Below are positions 7,541 to 15,473 of a DNA stretch of 64,000 nucleotides, piece after piece; positions within the stretch are counted from its first letter, which is position 1; each line of letters opens with the position of its first letter. The stretch is taken from positions 248,001 through 312,000 of the forward strand of contig CAKVOE010000002.1 in NCBI GenBank assembly GCA_934778215.1, given 5' to 3'. The position numbers were made by a program, and so were the translations under genes. Below the pieces are notes generated by a model. It was given only the letters and a program-made list of their open reading frames with translations. It was not told the DNA's origin and searched no databases. The DNA comes from an uncultured Clostridia bacterium (lineage in GTDB: Bacteria; Bacillota; Clostridia; Christensenellales; UBA1242).

Positions 7541-9425
7541 TAAATAAGGCTTTCCCAACTCAATTCACATTCTATCATGGGGTTTTTCACTTTGCACGAT
7601 TTTGTGTCACTTTTTGATAAAAAAAATTTAAAAAACTTTTTAGGGGTTCTATTTTTCCTTTATTCTAAAAGGGTTTTAATGTACAAATATTTTTGAAGTT
7701 TTACAAAATGTAAAATCTATTTTTTTCAAAACAATTTTACTTTTGCTTTTCGTAAATTTACAAACCAAACCTTTGCTACAAACCGAACTCCAAAAATAAT
7801 CTTTTATTAATTCATTTACCTAACTCACCGTTTTTTAACCCACCCAAAAAATTTTCTACTTCGTAAATTAAAAAATGTGCCTTTTATAATTCTCTCACTT
7901 TTTGCATCAAAAAACTTTCTTCTTTTTCTTTTTCTTCACATTCTTTTTCTTTTAACTTCTTTGTATATAATTTTTTATTTTTTTTATAAGGATTTACATT
8001 TATTTATATAGCGATACAATTTTCGCCCGATTTGGACAGATTTTGCCCGATTTTGCCCGATTTTGTACACCTTGTCATTTTTTTGTTGTAAATTTTTGTC
8101 AAATTTTGTCAAATAATTAAAATTTTTAAAAACCTGCAAAAATTTTTCTAAACCATTTTGAGTTTACCCATCAGAAATAAAATTTCTTTTTGAGTTTGCC
8201 TTTTTTCAAAAATAAAAATTTTTACCACTTCTTACTAAGTGTATTTTGCTAATCAAAAAATTGTATTTTGGACTCTTTTTTGGTAAAATTTTTTATTTAC
8301 CAATTACTAACAAAATTTTGCCTTTTTTATAAATTTTTCATTTTCACGAAAATTGCCACCTAAAAATCAGCCCCAAAATTACCCCTTTTTGTCAAATTAC
8401 ATCGCAGTTGATAAAATAGTTGGTTTACAAAACCTTCCCGAAAAATGACTATGTTATTTTTTTAATTTTTGTCAAATTACCACCCACATTAAAACACTTT
8501 TTCACTTAATTTTTCGTTCAATTTTTTGTATCTTTTGTAAATTATCTTTCTCTGGTTATAAGACTATTTTTTACCATACCAACCTTAAAAAATCTTTTTA
8601 CACCCCATTAGCAAATATATAAAAATTTTTACCACAATCAATTTTTTTACTAACCAAAATTGCTTATACTATCTTTTAAAAAATTTTTATTATTTTTTTA
8701 AAGCATTTACCTTAATTAATTTTTTTTTACATAAACTAATCTCACTAATTATTTTTTCAGCGTTATATTTTAATCAATTTTTTACACTATCCATTCATTT
8801 AATTGTTTTTTACAATTCCACTTTTTTAATTATTTTTTACACTGCCAATTTTTTTCAATTGTTTTTACACAGTCTATCATTCTTCAAATTAATTTTTACA
8901 AGCCCAACTTTTTTCCTAATTAATTTTTACAACAAATAACTAAATAAAAAGCGTCAATTTTTATTTACTACTTTTTTGAGTTTAGTAATTATATTTTGCA
9001 CCCAGATATTTATTTATGACCAACTCTAAAACCATTTTTATTTTAATTAATTTTATCTTAAAAAGGGCTTTCTAAATTTTAAAATTCAATTTAACAGTAA
9101 TTTAATTATATATATTAATAATTATAATAAAGCCATACTTAGTTTTGGCTTTCGTGGTATATTTTTGACTAATTTTGACCTTTAATACAAAATTTTTTAG
9201 TATTAAATTTTTCTTTTCTTGGGTCTAATTTTAGTTTAAAAATTAGCATAAAAATTGACTATATTTTATGAGTTTTTTTGTTTTTAATCATTTATTACTT
9301 TTCCCTAAAACAAAAAAATAGGGTAGAAGAAAACTTCAAAAGTCATCTTATACCCTAAATCTTTTATCAAAAATTTTAGTTTTTTACAAAATAAATTTAC
9401 TTAAAAAATTAATATTTTAATAAAT
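7541..9425. other. AT-rich gene-free segment, candidate origin-associated DNA
   Basis: About 1.9 kb with no plausible open reading frame, of extreme AT content and strand-asymmetric T-rich composition. It holds tandem TTTTGCCCGA-type units (about 8028-8066), a direct repeat TTTTTGTCAAATTAC at 8386-8400 and 8466-8480, and a periodic T-rich motif array (8595-8932, listed separately). An imperfect hairpin (AGGGTAGAAGA with TCTTATACCCT) lies at 9319-9355 before the convergent membrane-protein gene. The position between khpB and the dnaN-dnaA block makes a role in replication origin function or chromosome organisation possible, but not shown. Confidence 0.5.
8595..8932 (+). repeat. Iteron-like array of AATTnnTTTTTACA motifs, period 27-31 bp
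   Basis: Six clear copies have their ACA at 8784, 8812, 8839, 8867, 8898 and 8929, with spacings of 28, 27, 28, 31 and 31 bases. More degenerate copies lie at 8600, 8649, 8729 and 8758, in rough register. The consensus is AATT, one or two bases, five or six T, then ACA, often followed by C. The copy at 8857-8871 gives TTTTACACA, one base from the DnaA box TTATnCACA. The spacing is near three helical turns, as in protein-binding iterons. Function is inferred only. Confidence 0.55.
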
Positions 9426-10106
9426 TTATTCTACTGGTTCGACATCAATTAAGCAAGCGTTTATTAGTTTTTTGTCGCCCCTTAAAGAAATATAAAACAC
9501 GGCATTTATAATTAATGAACCAATTGCCGAATATAAACAGTTTAGTGAAACCTTGCCAAACCCATAAAATTTGGTATTAAACATAAGTGAAACCAAATAT
9601 TTTACCAGTTCTATAACAAAAGCACCCGCCACAGTAAAAACAAATGCAAAAATACATACCACTATGGCCTTTGCTTTTACCCTATTACTCTCATTTTTTA
9701 GGTAGTTATAGTATACCGAAACCCCGATAATTGCAAGCATACAACCAATTACCACACTAGCTAATAAATTTAAAACAAAGTAGTTGTATAACTCAAAAAT
9801 ATTAAAGACATTTACCAGCAAAAATATAGCCAGATAAAAGGAAATTGCAAGCCAGTCTTTTAAATTTACCCTTTTATTTTTTATTAAATAACTAATAAAA
9901 AATAAAAATAGCGAACTCACAAGAGAAAAGACGAAACTTTTTATCATATTTTCTGCAAAAATGTTAGAAGTATGACTATTTACCGCAACATTTGCCATAA
10001 TAGCAATAAGCAAATCTAGCACAAACAAAAGACCCAAAATTGTTAAAAGCACAATTTCAGAAGATGTAAACAATTTTTCGTCTAGTTTTGCACTACGGTT
10101 ACTCAT
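9426..10106 (-). CDS. Unknown multi-pass membrane protein
   Basis: 226-residue protein with about six hydrophobic segments (near residues 18-40, 52-75, 84-105, 112-132, 146-172 and 190-208) joined by short charged loops. The N-terminus MSNRSAKLDEKLF is cytoplasmic-looking. It lies downstream of dnaN on the same strand, 630 bases away, and is convergent with khpB across the gene-free segment. I do not recognise the family. The start has a weak GGAAAG site. Coding is supported by length, composition and a clear membrane topology. Confidence 0.65.
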   Translation of the reverse strand: MSNRSAKLDEKLFTSSEIVLLTILGLLFVLDLLIAIMANVAVNSHTSNIFAENMIKSFVFSLVSSLFLFFISYLIKNKRVNLKDWLAISFYLAIFLLVNVFNIFELYNYFVLNLLASVVIGCMLAIIGVSVYYNYLKNESNRVKAKAIVVCIFAFVFTVAGAFVIELVKYLVSLMFNTKFYGFGKVSLNCLYSAIGSLIINAVFYISLRGDKKLINACLIDVEPVE

Positions 10107-10740
10107 CTTTTTCTTTCCTTATAATAATTTTCAAAGCAAAACCCATTTTAATAATAATAGTAAAAATTTATACTCAACAAAACCTAGTAATATTTTTTAC
10201 CACTACGATTAAAATTATTAAATAAATATATTAAATATTTGGTCACTTGCTTTTTAGTGGGAAAAGGGAACCAACCTAAATTCCCATAATCCACTAAATT
10301 TTGAAGTGTACCATAAGTATAATCTAAAATAACTTTTTGTAAAGAACTTTTTTAACACCCTAGCCAATTTCTGTTAAAATAGACGAATTTTGAAAATTTT
10401 AAAACTTTTTAAATTTTTTTGTTGACAAAAATTTTTTCTTGATGTTTTCAACACTTTTTCAACACCCCTACAAAAAATGTTCAAAAGTGGGTATATTTTA
10501 AATTGCGGAGGCTCTCAGGCGATTTGTGACAGAATTTTGCCTATTAAAAATTAATAATTATTATACACAATTAGAGTTAAATTTTTTATAAATTGATTTA
10601 AATGCGTCTTTTTTTATAAAATTTACTAAATTCTTGCTCGTTTACTTTATCAAAAAATTTTTAACAAAATAAAAAACCCTCTCAATTTATCTTTAAAACT
10701 AAAAAATAAATTTAAGAGGGGTTTAATTTAACAATTTTTG
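10107..10740. promoter_or_regulatory. Gene-free spacer between dnaN and the membrane gene, with DnaA-box-like sites
   Basis: No gene is seen. It contains TTATACACA at 10561-10569, an exact match to the DnaA box TTATnCACA; two TTTTCAACA copies at 10445-10453 and 10456-10464; and TTTTTTAACA at 10348-10357. A short GC-richer island (about 10505-10535, core GCGGAGGCTCTCAGG) stands out in the AT-rich context but has no identified function. The dnaN terminator lies at the right end. Confidence 0.45.
10671..10724 (-). terminator. dnaN terminator
   Basis: Arms AAACCCTCT..AATTTAT (10674-10690) and ATAAATTTAAGAGGGGTTT (10706-10724) pair with a small bulge. Read on the minus strand the stem is followed by TTTTTTATTTTG. 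It begins about 17 bases after the dnaN stop. Confidence 0.8.
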
Positions 10741-11844
10741 TTAGCCAACAATTCTAACTGGCAATATCAAATATAAATATTCACTATTTTCGGTAGCGGT
10801 AATTGTACATGGAGCAATTGGCGAAGTAAAGTTAATGTTTACATATTCATCACTAATGCTTTTTAAACTTTCGCTAAAATATCTTGCGTTAAATGCAACG
10901 GTTAATTCCTTACCTTTTGTATTTATAGAAATCTTTTCGGTAATGTTTCCAAGGTCAGACGAACTCGAAACACTCATCACATCTTCTTTAATATCAAAAG
11001 TTATTAAGTTATTTTTGTTAAGTCTTGCAAGCAAACTTGCTCTTTCAATAGCTTCTTCCAAAAATCTTTTTGCCACAGTAACAACAGTTGTGGTAGAAAC
11101 AGGAATAACTTGTTTGTAGTTAATAAAATCGCCATCAAGTAACCTAGTAATAATTTTTGTTTCGTCAATATTAATTAAAATATAATTTTTTTGAATAAAA
11201 ATTTCAATTTCGTCATCGTTATCGCCAATAATTTTACTAATCTCTGCCAAACTTCTTGCTGGACAGATATATGTAAATGAAGATGTGCTTCTAATAGGCT
11301 TAGAGCAAACCGCCATACGGTAACCGTCTAGTGCAATGCCGGTAATTTTTTCGGGTGTAACTTCCATCAAAACACCCTTTAATATAGGGCGAGCGTCATC
11401 ATAAGATGCCGAAAAGATAGTTTTTGCTATTAAATCTCTAAAATCATTTTGTTTAATTTTAATAGATTCTGCATTTTCAATCTTTTTAATTTCAGGAAAT
11501 TCACTAACTGGCAAACTTTGCAAATAGCCTTCCGAATCGGTATATTTAATTTTTATTTTGTTTTCATCTGGATTTTTAGTAATTTCTATTTTCTCATTAT
11601 TTAATTTTTTGATAAGTTCAGCAAAGAACCTTCCGGCAACAACTGCTTCACCTTCAATTTTTACATCAGCTACAATACGTTTTTCAATGCTTAACTCCAA
11701 GTCGGTTGCTTGCAAAGTTAAAACATCATTTTCGGCTTTAAGTTTAATGCCTTCCAAAATAGGATTAGTAGACCTAATAGCAGTTGCTTTTAAAACGGTA
11801 TTAACTGCTTCACTAAGTTCAAATCCGTCACAAATAAGTTTCAT
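10741..11844 (-). CDS. dnaN: DNA polymerase III beta subunit (sliding clamp)
   Basis: 367-residue clamp that dimerises around DNA and tethers polymerase III and other clamp-binding proteins. The start MKLICDGFELSEAVNTVLKA, the internal ARPILKGVLMEV and the C-terminal YLILPVRIVG are typical of the three-fold repeated clamp fold. Length is normal. The start ATG has AGGAG upstream. It follows dnaA on the minus strand with a 203-base spacer that holds repeats and no gene. It has its own terminator. Orientation is opposite to recF-gyrB-gyrA, which is unusual. Confidence 0.97.
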   Translation of the reverse strand: MKLICDGFELSEAVNTVLKATAIRSTNPILEGIKLKAENDVLTLQATDLELSIEKRIVADVKIEGEAVVAGRFFAELIKKLNNEKIEITKNPDENKIKIKYTDSEGYLQSLPVSEFPEIKKIENAESIKIKQNDFRDLIAKTIFSASYDDARPILKGVLMEVTPEKITGIALDGYRMAVCSKPIRSTSSFTYICPARSLAEISKIIGDNDDEIEIFIQKNYILINIDETKIITRLLDGDFINYKQVIPVSTTTVVTVAKRFLEEAIERASLLARLNKNNLITFDIKEDVMSVSSSSDLGNITEKISINTKGKELTVAFNARYFSESLKSISDEYVNINFTSPIAPCTITATENSEYLYLILPVRIVG

Positions 11845-11904
11845 TTGTTTTCTCCTTTATATATAACAATTTATTTTTATTTTTTTAGTTAGTAATAGTA
11901 ATAG

Positions 11905-12020
11905 TAGGGAGTGTTGAAATGTTGAAATCGACCTGTATCCCTTTATTTTAAAGGATTTTTGCGACTAAAAACTATGTTAAAAACTTTAAAAACTTTTTAA
12001 CACTATGTTAAAAACTTGTT
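11905..12020. repeat. dnaA-dnaN spacer repeats (possible DnaA-binding elements)
   Basis: Two overlapping TGTTGAAAT copies lie at 11912-11928. The 16-base sequence ACTATGTTAAAAACTT occurs at 11971-11986 and again at 12002-12017, a 31-base period. An inverted repeat TTTTTAACA-CTA-TGTTAAAAA sits at 11993-12013. In Bacillus the dnaA-dnaN spacer carries DnaA boxes (incC). No exact TTATCCACA is present here, so binding is only inferred. Confidence 0.5.
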
Positions 12021-12047
12021 TAAAACTAATTTTCAAAGAGCGACTTT

Positions 12048-13448
12048 TTAATCTAACTTTGCACCGCAAAGTCCTTTAATATCCTTTACCTGAGTTTCTA
12101 GTAATTTATTGGTTTTAAGTTCGCCTGCAACCTTGTTTTTACAATAAATAACAGTTGCATGGTCTTTACCAAATATTTTACCAATAGAAGTATAAGGCAT
12201 ATTCATAAGTTCGTCAAGTAGATACATTGCAATTTGTCTTGCATAAGACAATTCCTTTCTTCTATCTTTGCCAAGTAATTGATTTTTACTAATTTCAAAA
12301 TACGAACAAACTTTTTCTAAAATTTTATCACTATCATAAGTAACCTTTGTAACGGTTATATAATTTTTTAGTGCTTCTTTTGCTACATCAATGGTAACTT
12401 TTGGCTTTTTTAATAGTCCTGCATAAAATACGCATCTCGATAAAAAGCCTTCAAGTTCTCTAACATTACTGGTCATTGCCTCCGAAATATATTGCAAAAC
12501 CTCGTCATCTACAACCTGTCTATCAATAATACACTTCTTTTTTAGTATGGCAATTCTCGTTTCTATCTCTGGTATACCAATATCGGTAATTAAGCCCCAT
12601 TCAAATCTACTTCTTAGTCGTTCTTCTAGCGGGTTAATTTCTTTTGGTGGACGGTCAGAACTTAGTACTATTTGCTTATTTTGACTGGTTAAAGCGTTAA
12701 AGGTATGAAAGAATTCTTCTTGAACACGAGGTTTACCTATAATAGATTGCACATCATCAACAATCAAAACATCAGCGTTACGATATTTATTTCTAAAACC
12801 GGAGTTAAGATTAAGTTCGTTTTTACCAACCGTTTCAATAAATTCGTTAGTAAATTGCTCAGTTGTAACATAAACAACATTAAGTTCGGGCTTATTTTCG
12901 GTAATATAATTTCCAATTGCGTGCAAAATATGCGTTTTTCCAAGCCCAACACCACCATACACAAATAATGGGTTATAGTTTGTGCCAGGATTTTCTGCAA
13001 CCGCCTTTGCCGCCGCAACGGTAAATTCATTGCTAGGTCCTACAACATAGTTATCAAATGTGAATTTTGGATTAAAAGCATAAGAGTTGGCTCGTTTTTG
13101 TTTTTTGCCCGCCTTTAAAACACCCGTGCTTTCAAGTTGCTCCTTTTCTTTCATTGTTTCATCATAATCTTCATCGCCTTCTACAATAATTTCAAAGGAG
13201 TTAACTTCATTTGTAACTTCTCTTATAGAACTTGTTATAATGTCTACATAACTCTTATTAATTACCGACTTTGCACCCTCCGTTTTAGACCGAAGAATTA
13301 GGGCATCGCCACGAACCATAACAGGCTCCAAAACCTTAATCCACACATCAAAGGTAAGAGCAGAGGTTTTTGAAACTATTACTTCTTTGGCGTCTTCCCA
13401 AATTTTTACATAGTCGATAGAGTTAGATTTTGCTTTTGTTTTTTTCAT
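12048..13448 (-). CDS. dnaA: DnaA, chromosomal replication initiator
   Basis: 466-residue AAA+ ATPase that binds DnaA boxes and melts oriC. Domain I is at the N-terminus (about 10-90), a charged linker at 90-120, then the AAA+ domain with Walker A GGVGLGKT (165-172) and Walker B IVDDVQ (about 229-234). The C-terminal DNA-binding domain carries the signature GKDHATVIYCKNKV, so recognition of the standard box TTATnCACA is expected. Length is normal. It is transcribed leftward with dnaN, away from recF. Confidence 0.98.
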   Translation of the reverse strand: MKKTKAKSNSIDYVKIWEDAKEVIVSKTSALTFDVWIKVLEPVMVRGDALILRSKTEGAKSVINKSYVDIITSSIREVTNEVNSFEIIVEGDEDYDETMKEKEQLESTGVLKAGKKQKRANSYAFNPKFTFDNYVVGPSNEFTVAAAKAVAENPGTNYNPLFVYGGVGLGKTHILHAIGNYITENKPELNVVYVTTEQFTNEFIETVGKNELNLNSGFRNKYRNADVLIVDDVQSIIGKPRVQEEFFHTFNALTSQNKQIVLSSDRPPKEINPLEERLRSRFEWGLITDIGIPEIETRIAILKKKCIIDRQVVDDEVLQYISEAMTSNVRELEGFLSRCVFYAGLLKKPKVTIDVAKEALKNYITVTKVTYDSDKILEKVCSYFEISKNQLLGKDRRKELSYARQIAMYLLDELMNMPYTSIGKIFGKDHATVIYCKNKVAGELKTNKLLETQVKDIKGLCGAKLD

Positions 13449-13935
13449 ACTACCTTTCCTTAAATCTACTCTATTAAATTATTATTAAAAATTAAAACAA
13501 TTAAAAATTCTCTTAAAATTCTTATAATAATAATTAATAATATTATAAACTAATTCCCAAAATTTTGCAAGTAGTAGTGACATTTTTATTAATCCTTTTT
13601 GTAGTTACGCCCACTTAAAAAACAAACTTTATTTATTACCAAAAACTTTTATTTTATTTAAAATAATTATTAAATCAAATTTAAAATAATTATATATTAA
13701 TTAATAATAAATTTATAATATATAATATAATTATTATTTATATATTAAATTAACACAAACCCCACAACTCGCTTTGGAAAACTACTGTTTTTAGATGGTT
13801 TTTTAACAATTATTCAACAATGGTTAAAATCTAAATAAATTGCAAAACAAAAATTTTACCCAAAAACACTTGTTTAATCTACGCAAAAATTATAAAATAA
13901 TGGTAGACCAAAAAATTATCTTTTAAGGAAAAACA
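13449..13935. promoter_or_regulatory. Divergent dnaA-recF spacer, AT-rich
   Basis: 487 bases with no gene. The centre (about 13670-13760) is almost pure A/T, built of AATTATTTATATATTAATTAATA-like runs, a possible unwinding element. TTTTTTAACA occurs at 13799-13808, followed by ATTATTCAACA. No exact TTATnCACA box is seen. It must carry the promoters of dnaA (leftward) and recF (rightward), and is one of two candidate origin positions. Confidence 0.5.
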
Positions 13936-15027
13936 ATGAAGATTAACAAAATTTCACTTCAAAATTTTAGAAATTATGAAAGTGCAGAAATTGAGTTTAG
14001 CCCCAATGTAAATGTAATAGTTGGCAGAAACGCACAGGGTAAAACCAACCTTGTAGAACCCATTTACATAATCAGTGCACTAAAATCTTTTCGTAACAGC
14101 AAACTGTGTGATTGCATAAAAGAGGGTGCAGACTTTTCAAAAATAACGGTAAATTTAGATTCGGCATTTGGCACCAAAACCATAGAGTACAAAATAAATC
14201 ACGATGGCACCAACGACTATATGGTAAACTATAACAAAATTAGCAAAAAGCGTGATATGTACGGACATTGCTATGCCGTAATTTTTTCGCCAGACGAACT
14301 AAAACTGCTAAAAGGCTCACCCGATGCCCGAAGAGAATTTTTGGATACCGACATTTGCCAAATTAGCAATGTATATTCCGATTTGCTCGAGCGATATGAC
14401 AAAGTTTTGCAAAACCGCAACAAACTTTTAAAGTTTTATAACAATAGAGAATCTATAAACAGCGAGTTAGATGTGTGGGACGATTCACTTGCAACTCTTG
14501 GCGCCCAAATAACCAAAACCAGAGAAAATTTTGTAGCAAATATAACGCATCACGCCGAAAAAATAATGAAACACCTATCCAAAAACACCGAAAGTTTAAC
14601 GGTTAAATATATAGGCATAAGCGGAGAAAATAGGGAAGAAAAATCTCAAAATTTACTTTCCGCTCTAAAAACTAACCGAAATAAAGACCGAGAAATAGGC
14701 TATACCACAGTAGGCCCACACCGAGATGAAGTAAAGTTTTACATAAACGATTTAGAGGTAAAGCCATACGCATCACAAGGTCAAATCCGTTCGGTTGTAT
14801 TAGCGTTGAAACTAGCAGAAATGGAAGCAATAAAAGAAGTTAAAGAGGAACCAATCTTAATATTAGACGATGTTTTTAGCGAGTTAGATAGCGTCCGCCA
14901 AAAATTGCTTATAGAATATTTGCAAAACAAACAGGTGTTTATTACCTGCACAAATTTTAGAAAAAACGACCTAAAAAACGTAACAAAATTTCGCATAAAA
15001 AATGCCATAATAAAAAAAGAAAATTAA
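13936..15027 (+). CDS. recF: RecF, recombination mediator
   Basis: 363-residue ABC-type ATPase that loads RecA at gaps and helps restart forks. The start MKINKISLQNFRNYESAEI, Walker A GRNAQGKTNLVEPIY (about residues 32-46), the signature region ending YASQGQIRSVVLALKLAE and Walker B ILILDDVFSELD are all present. Length is normal. An AAGGAA site precedes the ATG. The remB and S4-domain genes usually found between dnaN, recF and gyrB are absent. Confidence 0.96.
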   Translation: MKINKISLQNFRNYESAEIEFSPNVNVIVGRNAQGKTNLVEPIYIISALKSFRNSKLCDCIKEGADFSKITVNLDSAFGTKTIEYKINHDGTNDYMVNYNKISKKRDMYGHCYAVIFSPDELKLLKGSPDARREFLDTDICQISNVYSDLLERYDKVLQNRNKLLKFYNNRESINSELDVWDDSLATLGAQITKTRENFVANITHHAEKIMKHLSKNTESLTVKYIGISGENREEKSQNLLSALKTNRNKDREIGYTTVGPHRDEVKFYINDLEVKPYASQGQIRSVVLALKLAEMEAIKEVKEEPILILDDVFSELDSVRQKLLIEYLQNKQVFITCTNFRKNDLKNVTKFRIKNAIIKKEN

Positions 15028-15473
15028 AAAGTAATCACAAATCAACAAATATTTCATTATAGAAAACTTCAAAATTAGTGTATCAAAAAGGTATACTAAT
15101 TTTTAAAATTACAAATAAAAATTGGTAAAAAAATTTATAAAATTTGGTAAATAATTTTTCATTTTTGAGAAGTTTTTTAGTAAAAGTTTTTAAAAAACGA
15201 TTCATTTTTTACACAAAAATTAATCACAAAAATTACCCCAAAATTTATAAAAATTGAACAAAAAACTCAAAATTTTTTTAAGATGCACTTACCCCGTTAC
15301 AAAGGTGCGTTTGTCGGTCGATATATTTTTCAATTAAGCCCTAAATTGTCAAAAAAGTGCAATTTTGGGGCTAATTTTTTTATATAGTTTTAAAAAACGC
15401 TTTATTTTTGTGTCAAATTGTGGTATAATTACAAGCGTAACAAACAAATAAAAAAAGGAGAAAATTTTTATAT
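15028..15473 (+). promoter_or_regulatory. recF-gyrB spacer: terminator and gyrB promoter
   Basis: No gene is seen in 446 AT-rich bases. A hairpin at 15332-15378 (AATTAAGCCCTAAATTG with CAATTTTGGGGCTAATT) is followed by TTTTTTTATA and should end recF transcription. Downstream of it, TGGTATAAT (15421-15429) is an extended -10 element with a weak -35 for gyrB. RBS AAGGAG lies at 15455-15460. A short GC-richer patch (GCACTTACCCC..GGTGCG, 15286-15310) is unexplained. Confidence 0.55.

Noticed and set aside
10500..10540. GC-richer island as a small RNA gene
   Set aside because: No stem structure, promoter or known RNA motif (SRP, 6S, tmRNA) can be made out.
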